NCBI RefSeq assembly: GCF_017652985.1
Contig: NZ_JAGGDJ010000007.1
Span: forward strand, 114,304 to 178,303
Source of the DNA: Paenibacillus artemisiicola
Lineage (GTDB): Bacteria; Bacillota; Bacilli; Paenibacillales; Paenibacillaceae
DNA length: 64,000 nucleotides
Reading direction: 5' to 3'
Shown here: positions 53,278 through 61,800 of the stretch, piece by piece
Layout of the letters: every line of letters begins with the position of its first letter
Position numbering within the stretch: position 1 is the first letter of the stretch
Notes under the pieces: model-generated
Database searches by the model: none
Told to the model about the DNA's origin: nothing
Seen by the model: the letters and a program-made list of their open reading frames with translations, nothing else
Translations under genes and position numbers: made by a program

Positions 53278-55041
53278 TTATTGGACCATGCCGCTGGCGT
53301 TGACTTCGTCGAGAATGCTCTGACCGCCGGATGCCAGCCAATTCGCGGCCCACTCGTCGAAGTAGTCGAGCGGCTTGGAACCCATGATGATCGACGTCAT
53401 CATCTTGACTTCTTCGTCGCGAAGCGACGGCCCCTTGGAGACCATCGTCGGCGTCGGGTTGCCCATATACGCCGAGGTGAACACTTGGTGGTTGTCGATG
53501 TATTGGCCTTGGAGGCTGAATACGCCGCCTTCCGACCACAGTTTGTTCGCGGCCCACATCGTCTTGTCGCCGGCTTCGAATTTGGCTACTTGATCGTAGT
53601 ATTGCTTTTGTTCATCGTTGAGCGCCGACGTATCGCCGGATTTCTTCGCGGCTTGCACCGCGACCGCCGCCCGCGGATTGTTGCCGGGCAAGCCTCCGTT
53701 GATCGGCGAGAGTCCGAATTCGCCGTAGTCTTTGCCGTCCACCGTGACCGTGTGGTACTTCTTGTCGAAGTGTCCGTAGAGCTTCTCCATATACGTGTTG
53801 AGCAGCAAGAACGGCGCTTCCGGATGCTCGGACTTCTTGCTTACGACGAAGTAGTGCGAAGGCAACCCGGTCGTGCTCTGCGCGAGCACCGGCTGATCGT
53901 CGGACGAGACGAGCGGATAGATGCCCCAATCCGAACCCGGCACGTCCTTGTACATGTTGTTGATCGGCCAGGTCGGCACGAAGAACGAACCGAACGCCAT
54001 GCCGACTTTGCCGGACGTCACGAGTTCTCCGGACTTGATGCCGTCGATGACGCTGAATTCCGGATAGATCGCGCCTAGCTTGAACAAGTCGGCCAGCTTG
54101 CCGAGCGCGGTCTTCACTTCCGGTTGAACGTCGGCCCACTGCACCTTGCCGTCCGCGCCTTTGATGAAGTTCAGGTTCGTGCCGGTCCCCTTGGTCGGGT
54201 TGAACGGATACGCGTGGTAGCCGTTGAAGAAGCCGTCCAGGCCGGACCAGCCGTTGAACAAATTGTAGTCGAGGCTTAAGCCGTACGTATCGTTCTTGCC
54301 GTTCTTGTCCGGGTCGTTCTTCGTGAACGCCATGGCGATCTTGATAACATCGTCCATCGACTTCGGCGGCTGAAGCCCCACGTTGTCCAGCCAGTCTTTG
54401 CGAATATAGATGAGATGGGTATCGGCGGATTCGCCGCCGTCTGCCGGAATCCCCATGAGTTTGCCGTCGATCGTCGCCGCCTTGAGACGCAGGTCGTTGC
54501 TGCCTTCGAACGAGCTCTTCGTCAGATCGGACGCGTACTTCGCGTAGACATCGGTCAGATCCGCGATCGTGCCGGCTTCCACGAGGGTCTGGAACTGCTG
54601 CGCGTCCACGTTCATGAAGTCGGGCATATCGCCCGAAGCCATCGTGACGGCGACCTTGTTCTGATACTGCTCGGCGTTGACTTTCCAGAGATTCTTCACC
54701 TGAATGCCGAGATCGCTTTCGAACGTTTTGGTCCAAATATTCTGATCGAACGTTTCGCCCGGCGGAAGCTCGCCGGCCGCATTGACGGAGCGCACGGTCG
54801 TCACTTCGATCGGAGGGTCGTATTTGCCTTCCGGGCCGCTCGGTCCAGAAGCCGCCGGCGAAGCCGCAGGGCTATCGCTTTCGGCTGCGTTCGCGTTCGC
54901 GTTCGTCGCTGCGTTTGGCGCGTTGCCGTTGCCGTTGCCGCCGTCGCCGTTGCTGCTGCAAGCCGTTACGGTCGTCAGGATAAGCAATAATGAGAGCATT
55001 GCCGAGCCTTTCGCTTTCGCTTTATTTACCACCACCTGCAT
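53278..55041 (-). CDS. lplA: LplA-like solute-binding lipoprotein
   Basis: A 587-residue binding protein with lipobox LTTVTACSS (Cys about 28), a Gly/Asn/Ala-rich linker to about residue 70, then a large binding domain beginning TTVRSVNAAGELPPGETFDQNIWTKTFESDLGI. Long size and segments such as WLDNVGLQPPKSMDDVIKIAMAFTKNDPDKNGKNDTYGL are typical of LplA/YtcQ proteins that bind oligosaccharides. It is 72 bp upstream of lplB in the same operon, downstream of the two-component genes. Confidence 0.93.
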   Translation of the reverse strand: MQVVVNKAKAKGSAMLSLLLILTTVTACSSNGDGGNGNGNAPNAATNANANAAESDSPAASPAASGPSGPEGKYDPPIEVTTVRSVNAAGELPPGETFDQNIWTKTFESDLGIQVKNLWKVNAEQYQNKVAVTMASGDMPDFMNVDAQQFQTLVEAGTIADLTDVYAKYASDLTKSSFEGSNDLRLKAATIDGKLMGIPADGGESADTHLIYIRKDWLDNVGLQPPKSMDDVIKIAMAFTKNDPDKNGKNDTYGLSLDYNLFNGWSGLDGFFNGYHAYPFNPTKGTGTNLNFIKGADGKVQWADVQPEVKTALGKLADLFKLGAIYPEFSVIDGIKSGELVTSGKVGMAFGSFFVPTWPINNMYKDVPGSDWGIYPLVSSDDQPVLAQSTTGLPSHYFVVSKKSEHPEAPFLLLNTYMEKLYGHFDKKYHTVTVDGKDYGEFGLSPINGGLPGNNPRAAVAVQAAKKSGDTSALNDEQKQYYDQVAKFEAGDKTMWAANKLWSEGGVFSLQGQYIDNHQVFTSAYMGNPTPTMVSKGPSLRDEEVKMMTSIIMGSKPLDYFDEWAANWLASGGQSILDEVNASGMVQ

Positions 55042-55144
55042 GCCCCTCCCCTGTATCCCGCATTAAATGCGGTACGCTTTCATTATGAGGCCCCGGCGGC
55101 GCGGCGAATATATTAAAGCGATTACATTCCTTATCCTTTTATAT

Positions 55145-56821
55145 CTACTTGAGCGAATCGCGGTATTCCTGAGGGGTCAACAAGGTCGCTTTCTTGAAGA
55201 ACCGGGTGAAATAGGACGGCGAATCGTACCCGATCCGCATGCCGACCTCGTGAATCTTAAGCGCGCTCTCGCCGAGCAGCCGCTTGGCGCTCTCGATTCT
55301 CGTCCGCGTGATGTAGTCGCTGATGCTGTGGCCCGTCTTCTGCTTATACAAGCGGGAGAGGTAAAACGGCGTCAAATAGACGTGCTCGGCCAGGCGGTTC
55401 AGCGACAGATCCCCCTCGATATGCGCCTCCACGTACCGATGAAGCTGCTCGACGACTTCGCTCGTCTCCTGCTCGTTGCCGCCTTCCATGCGTTCGAACA
55501 GCAGATCCGCCAGCTCGCGGAAAAAGCCGGCAACCTCCCGCCACGAACGATGCTCGCGGATCGAGAACAGCTTACTCGTGACGGCGTGGCCGGCGGCGGC
55601 GCCGAGCGCGTCGAACCGGTTCAGATGCGGGATGAAGATCGCGGACAGCTCGTAGAACACCTCGAGCGGCAAGCCCGCTTCCAGCGTCGCCGGCTCGCCG
55701 ACCGCCTCCGCAATCTCGTCGAACAGCTGCTCGAACTTGGCCCGCTCCTTCTGCATCAAGTATTGGTCGAGCAGCCGGATGCGCTTGACCTTGCTTCGCG
55801 CCTTCTCGTCGCCGCTTTCCTTCGCCCGGTCGTCCGACAGCAGCATCTCGCTGCCAAGTCCGAGCCCGCGGCCGAACAGCCGCGACAGCCGTTCGTATTT
55901 GGACGCGAGCGCGTCCCACGCGAACGGCTCGCTGGAGACGACGAACGAGCACGCGAGCTTCAAGTACCGGCTGCACGCGTCCTGCATGGATTCGAGCATC
56001 CCGAGCAAGTACGCGTGCAGGTCGGCTTCCGGATCGGCTTCCGCGCCTGCGCCGGCGTGCAGCGGCGGCTTGCCCACGATCGCCTGGCGGTACCCCGATT
56101 CCGTCTTCGGCTGCAGCAGCCAGACCAGCCGCTCGTGGTCGCCTCTGAAGTACGTCAAGTCGAATTCCACCGCGACGAATTCTTCGAAGATGTTATTGAT
56201 CGAATACGCGAACAGCACCTTATCGCCGCCCGTCGCATCCTCGCGCCAACGATCGATCCGGCCGACGGCCATGACGACCGGCAAGTCGGGATCGAGCGGC
56301 ACCTCCAGCTGCGCGAACCGCTCTCTCCGCGTGGCGGGCGGCGAGGCTTCTCCTTCCAGCAGTCCGGTCAAATACTCCTTGCGCAGCGCCGGCAGCGCCA
56401 GCTTCAGGGACGAGCGCGCGTTCGCGATCAGTCCTTCGTAGCTCACTTCCTCGGCAATGACGCGAATCGCCTTCTCGACCGAGGCGACGATCGAATCGTC
56501 TCCTTCCGTCTTCAGCACGTAATCGATCGCGCCTCCGCGGATGGAGGATTGGATATAATCGAAGTCGTTGTAGCCGGTCAGGAAAATCGACTTGCAGCGC
56601 GGCCAGAGGCGCAGCACCTCCTTCTGCAGCTCGATGCCGTTCATCTCCGGCATCTCGATATCCGTCATCAGAATGTCGATGCGCAGCTTCCGCGCGATCG
56701 ACAGCGCTTCCATGCCGTCGAACGCCTGATAGACCTCGAGCGGATAGTCGGATTGCAAGAACAACTCGCTTAAGCCTTCGACGATGATCGGCTCGTCGTC
56801 GACGATCAACAGCCGGTACAT
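55145..56821 (-). CDS. yesN: YesN-like AraC-type response regulator
   Basis: 558 residues, starting at ATG 56819-56821 with AGGAG ten bases upstream (a GTG three codons earlier is too close to that site). The receiver domain (1 to about 120) has acidic IVDDEP, phospho-accepting Asp in DILMTDIEMPEMNG, and Lys in DYVLKTEG. A long linker domain (about 130-440) is followed by two AraC helix-turn-helix motifs (DLSLNRLAEHVYLTPFYLSRLYKQ and KIHEVGMRIGYDSPSYFTRFFKK). It is encoded 5 bp after the kinase gene and should activate the Lpl operon and the lyase/glycosidase genes. Confidence 0.94.
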   Translation of the reverse strand: MYRLLIVDDEPIIVEGLSELFLQSDYPLEVYQAFDGMEALSIARKLRIDILMTDIEMPEMNGIELQKEVLRLWPRCKSIFLTGYNDFDYIQSSIRGGAIDYVLKTEGDDSIVASVEKAIRVIAEEVSYEGLIANARSSLKLALPALRKEYLTGLLEGEASPPATRRERFAQLEVPLDPDLPVVMAVGRIDRWREDATGGDKVLFAYSINNIFEEFVAVEFDLTYFRGDHERLVWLLQPKTESGYRQAIVGKPPLHAGAGAEADPEADLHAYLLGMLESMQDACSRYLKLACSFVVSSEPFAWDALASKYERLSRLFGRGLGLGSEMLLSDDRAKESGDEKARSKVKRIRLLDQYLMQKERAKFEQLFDEIAEAVGEPATLEAGLPLEVFYELSAIFIPHLNRFDALGAAAGHAVTSKLFSIREHRSWREVAGFFRELADLLFERMEGGNEQETSEVVEQLHRYVEAHIEGDLSLNRLAEHVYLTPFYLSRLYKQKTGHSISDYITRTRIESAKRLLGESALKIHEVGMRIGYDSPSYFTRFFKKATLLTPQEYRDSLK

Positions 56822-56826
56822 GGCAA

Positions 56827-58647
56827 TCACACTCCTTTCGCGTCATTTGGATCCGCCAGATCCGACGGATCCGATGATTCCGCGGCTTTGCCCGGGGACG
56901 GGGGCATCGGCAGCCTCAGCGTCGCCTTCATGCCGCCCATTTCGCCGCGGGCGACGGACACGCCGTACGCGGCGCCGAACCGGATTTGCAGCCGGCGGTG
57001 CACGTTTAGCATGCCGGTATATTCCATATTCGCGCCCTGATGTACTAAATTCGCTTCGATCCGCTGAAGGTCGGCGTTCGTCAGCCGCTCGCCGTTATCC
57101 TCGACCGAGATGAGCAATCGGCCATCCTGTTCGGTCATCGTCACGGCGATTCGGCCGTCCCTGCGCTTGGTCTCGATTCCGTATTGGTACGCGTTCTCGA
57201 TGAACGGCTGCAGGATCAGCCGCGGTACCCGCATGTCGCCGCAGCCCTCGGGCAGCTCGCTGAAGTCGACGGTAATGCGGCTCTTGGCGAAACGGATGTT
57301 CTGAATTTCCACATACGAGCGGGAGTGCTTGATCTCCGCGTCGAGCGGCACCTCGTCGGAGCCGTTGCGGGTAATATATTGGAAGTAGCCGCCAAGATGC
57401 TGGCTGAACCGGATGACGGTGTCGTTATCGTGCATCTTCGCCAAGCGGTAGAGGATGAAGTAGGTATTATACAGAAAGTGCGGATTGATCTGCGACTGCA
57501 GCTGCTTGAGCTCCGACGTCTGGGCGCGCAGCTTCTGCTCGTACACCTCCTGGATCAGCACCTTCAGATTGTTCGTCATCATGTTGAACCGTTGGAACAA
57601 GTAGTAGAACTCATCATGCGTCTTGGGCAGCGGCATCGGCTCCATCTTGCCCGCCTCCACCTTGCGGAATCCGGCGATCATCCGATGCAGCGGCTTGCGG
57701 ATGAGCTGATAGAGCCAGTACGAGTAAGCGATGATAAAGGCGAGCGAGACGAACGACAGCAGCCACAGCAGCATCCGGTACTTGTCGATCGCGCCGACCA
57801 TCTCGACTGACGGCACGTAGGCGATCAAGTAATAGCCGAACGCATGCGAACGCTTGTAGGCGACAAAATAGGAGCTATCGCCCGCGGAGAGCTGCGCGTA
57901 GCCTTCGTCGGCGCTGTCCGCGGGACGGTTCCTCAAGTAATCGGAAAGCTCGTGCGTCAGCCCTTCGCCGGCCTGATTGTCCAATATCCAGCCATTTTCG
58001 GGATGGATGAGCATCGCGCCCGCGTTCTTGTAATCGGAGAAGTTCTGCAGCGACTGCTTCATCATCTCCTCGTTGATCTCGACCGAGAGCACGTACGTGG
58101 CCTTCATATTCGGCAGATCGGAGCCGGGATACGCGATCGCCATGAACAGCCGCCCATGCCAGTAGTACTTGCCGACGCCCCGGAGTTTGGATACGGAGGC
58201 GACCGCCTCATATTCGGGGCTGATCGCGTCGCTGATCGTTTCATCGCTCGATATCGTCCGCTTCAGCGTCAGAATATGCGCGCTTACGCTCTTGATGTAG
58301 GGGTTCGAGCTCTTGATCAGCTGCAGCTTGTCCTGAATGCGCTGCACCGTTTCCGTCCATTCGCCGATCGTCATCGTATTGCTGATGAAGGCCGCGTGTT
58401 GGATGTCTTTGTCGACCGCGTACTGCTGCAGCAGCCCCATCATCTGCTCGTTTTCGACCTCCAGCAGGTTGAGATAGAAATCGACCCGCGAATTGAGCGA
58501 CTTCGACAGTTCCTCGCGGACGCTCTTCTCCCCCAGCTGATTCATCCCGAGGCCGATGCCGTAGATCGGAGCGACCACAAGCAGGAACGCGATGATCAGC
58601 TTCGGAAATATCGTCAGGCTCAACCGTCGTTTCCGAAAAACATTCAT
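56827..58647 (-). CDS. yesM: YesM-like sensor histidine kinase
   Basis: A 606-residue membrane kinase. The first membrane segment is about residues 13-32, an extracellular Cache-like sensor about 33-285, second membrane segment LLWLLSFVSLAFIIAYSYWLY, then a HAMP domain. The His_kinase domain has the phospho-accepting His in QINPHFLYNT (about residue 390), and the ATPase domain has N-box LILQPFIENAYQYG and G-box ISVEDNGERL. The extreme C-terminus is Asp/Pro/Ala-rich. It probably senses an oligosaccharide at the surface and phosphorylates the YesN-like regulator. Confidence 0.94.
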   Translation of the reverse strand: MNVFRKRRLSLTIFPKLIIAFLLVVAPIYGIGLGMNQLGEKSVREELSKSLNSRVDFYLNLLEVENEQMMGLLQQYAVDKDIQHAAFISNTMTIGEWTETVQRIQDKLQLIKSSNPYIKSVSAHILTLKRTISSDETISDAISPEYEAVASVSKLRGVGKYYWHGRLFMAIAYPGSDLPNMKATYVLSVEINEEMMKQSLQNFSDYKNAGAMLIHPENGWILDNQAGEGLTHELSDYLRNRPADSADEGYAQLSAGDSSYFVAYKRSHAFGYYLIAYVPSVEMVGAIDKYRMLLWLLSFVSLAFIIAYSYWLYQLIRKPLHRMIAGFRKVEAGKMEPMPLPKTHDEFYYLFQRFNMMTNNLKVLIQEVYEQKLRAQTSELKQLQSQINPHFLYNTYFILYRLAKMHDNDTVIRFSQHLGGYFQYITRNGSDEVPLDAEIKHSRSYVEIQNIRFAKSRITVDFSELPEGCGDMRVPRLILQPFIENAYQYGIETKRRDGRIAVTMTEQDGRLLISVEDNGERLTNADLQRIEANLVHQGANMEYTGMLNVHRRLQIRFGAAYGVSVARGEMGGMKATLRLPMPPSPGKAAESSDPSDLADPNDAKGV

Positions 58648-58817
58648 TTCGAGCCGCCCCTTTGCGTGATAGATTCGGGATGCGATCGCTGAAACAAGCG
58701 TAACCGGCTTATCGCCGTCCTACGGGACGACGATCAAACGTTCAGTAGGAGAGGATTCAGCTATGAGTGACGGCCGTCCAGCCCGCCCGGTAAGCAAAGA
58801 TCGGCCTACGATATAGC

Positions 58818-58853
58818 AAACAACCGACGACTCTTGCGAGACGTCGGTTGTTT
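58818..58853 (-). terminator. Terminator after the giant SLH glycosidase gene
   Basis: Perfect 12-bp stem AAACAACCGACG/CGTCGGTTGTTT with a 12-base loop, 40 bp after the stop. Both arms end in a short T or A run, so it may work in either direction. Confidence 0.75.
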
Positions 58854-58892
58854 CTCGATGAATGCCTTTCGTTCGGCCGCGAAGCAAGCCGG

Positions 58893-61800
58893 TTACGGAT
58901 TAATGATGTCGGTTCCCTTGTAGATCGATACGTCGGACAGATAGACCGAACCCGTGCCGCTGACCGAACCGAGCTCCATGTTGAGCAGCGGAAGCGACGC
59001 CAGCCCGTTGTCCGTCGTAATGACGGCCGCGTCGACTACGGGTACCGCCATATCGTCCATATACGCCGAGTACACCAACGTATGGTCGTCCGTATAGTGA
59101 ACCTTCATCACGAATCGGTGCCATTCGCCCGCGGTAGGCGTTATCGTATGATCCTTCAGCGTACCGTCTTCGACATAGGGCAAATACGCATGACCTCCAG
59201 CATATTCGTGCTCCCGCATCAGGCCGAACACGCGCCAGCTGCTGTCGCGCAGCATCAAGTTCGGCACGGCGTCCATGCTGTCCTTGCGGAACTTGTAGTC
59301 GATGACGAACTCGCCGTGATTCTTCATGTACGCCAGCAGGTCGGGATCGCCGAACGTAAAGACGGGTTTGCCCGAGTCGGCCTGCAGCACTTTATTCCCG
59401 TTATCGTAGCCCGGTTCGCCCTCGGCGGGTTGGATAATCGTGGCATGGCTGTCCGGGTTGACAATCGTGTAGCGATCGCCGGCGAACGGGCCGTTAGCGA
59501 CACGGTTGAAATCCATGGCAACCAGGTTGTTCGTCGGTTTCGCCCTGTACACCCACACGTCGTCCAGCTCGAACGAGCCGTTGTGGCCTGCGCCGGCGTC
59601 GACGATGATTATCGGCTTCGTGTGCGTCAGCGCGTCGGTGATCGCGGTCTCGGCTCTTTGCAGCAGCGCATCATCGTAAGCGATCTCGTAGGTCAAATTC
59701 GACGTGCCGGAATCGATTTTGAATTTGGCCTGCAGGCGATGCCATTCGCCCGCGGCGACGTGCGTCACCTGGCCGCTGCCGCCCCAGATCGGCTTGAACG
59801 CCGCGTCGCCCTCCCGGGTCACGAGCGGCGACCAGCCTGCCGCCCCGTCCGTCAAATACAGCGCAGGCACGGAGAAGCGATCTTCCGTCTTGAACTTGAA
59901 ATCGAGGGTATACCAGACATCGGGTTCGTAGCTTCCGCCCGCCAGATCGGGAAGCGCGAAGGAAAACTGGGGCGCCTGGAGCGTGCCCTGAACGTTCAGC
60001 ACCTTCCCGTCCGTCTCGCCGTTCCCGTTCTTCCCTTCCTCTACCGTAGCATTCGCGCCGTACACGGAAAACCCTGCCGCTTCCGCTTCGCTTGCGTTCA
60101 GCTTGCCGGACGTCAATTCGTCAAATTCATTGTCGCGATAAAAGTCGACATCTGCTGCCGAAGGCTTCGGCCCGAAGGTGCGGACGAACGGCACGGGCGG
60201 CTCGGCCCCCTTCGCCAGGGAGCCGTTCACGATCACTTCCGGTACCGGAACCGAATCGGTCTCGTAAGGCGCGGTCGGCGTATCGTTGACGCCGTCCTCG
60301 AAGCCGACGATTAAGTAGCGCGCCTTCACGTCCGTCTTGCCGGTTGCCCAGGTCAGGTAACCCAAATAACCGTAATTCATAACATTCGTCCAATTCCCGC
60401 CCGCAAGCTGCGCCTTCACGCTTGCCGCGGTCTCGTTGCCGTAATTCGGCGACCAGTCCCCGATGGCGTCCGCCGCATAAGCGGCGAACACGCGGCCATG
60501 GACCAGCGAACCGGGGCCGTCGAACAGCTGAACGCTGTTCAGATCGAATTCCGATCCGAGATCGATCAAGGCATAGCGATCGCCTTGTCCAGGATCCCAG
60601 TAGGTGCCGGCGGCATTAGCCTGGTCCTGCGTCATGCTTTGCGGCTCCTCGAGCCGCATATCGAACATCAGCTTGGGCTCGGAATTGCTCGGCGTCAGTT
60701 TATTCACGGCGACGGGATGAATTGCCTTCGGGATGGGCTTGTAGTAATCGTCGTGGCTCACGACGACGAAGATCGGCTTCTCGGTGACGGGAACGGTCAC
60801 TTTGCCGTCCGCGATCGTAAGCTCTGTGCGATTGCCCCATTGCACCCCGTCCTCAAGCGTCACCAGATAGGCATGCCCCATCCCTTCCGGAATCGTCAGC
60901 GTATAATCCTGCTTATTGGCGCCGCCTTCGTCGCCGAGCGCGGTGGGCAGCCACAAGCCGTACACGCCATCGTCGCTTGCGGTTTCCTTGAATTTAAGCA
61001 CCCATGGGCCATCCAGCCCGCTTTCCCCGCCCTTCTCGACGATCGAATCGAACCGGGTCGTGTTCAAATAATTCTTCATCGTGCCGACGTAATACCAGGA
61101 CGGCCTCTTCTGCGTCGTCTGATGGGTATTGTCGCCGTCGGCCCGAAGCAAGCCGCTCGTATTGAACCGCGTATCGCGGCTTCCGGCCGCTCCCGCATCG
61201 GGCATCATGTACTGCTCCGCGCGGTCGATTCCGGCCGCGGCCAGCATCAGATACTCGCGGACGATCCAGCGTGCCTGCACCTCTTCCGCGTCGAGGCCCG
61301 TATTGATCCCCGGATTGTAGGTGACGCCGTTCTTCTCATACTCGATCGTCGCGCTCGACTGCGTCCCCTGCGCGACGTCCCATCCGAATTCGGACAGCCA
61401 GATTTCCTTGTCGGCCAAGTATTCGTCGCGCAGCTTCACGAAGTCGGTCATTCGGTCATAGATATGATCCTCTTCGGGGGACATGCCCGTCAGGTGATTC
61501 TCGGCGTTCGGATGTTGCACGCCTTCGCCGGCGTAATAATGGCCGTTAATGACATCGAACGGGTAACGGACATAGCCGTCCAGCGAGCCGTTATGCGCCG
61601 CCTTCCACTGGTCCTCCGTCCGGTTCTGGTCGAACCACTTCATCATGTCTTCGAAGAATTGCCGCGTCGATTGCCCTTGCCCTGCCGACTCGCCGTTGTA
61701 GAAGATGCCGGCCAGTCCGCCCAGCACAAGCTTCGCATTGGGGTCGGCCTGCTTGATGCCGACATCCGGTCCCATGGTCCCCATATGACCGTCGTAATCG

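Noticed and set aside
55067..56773. 568-codon plus-strand frame opposite yesN
   Set aside because: Antisense shadow; the minus-strand protein has complete receiver and AraC domains.
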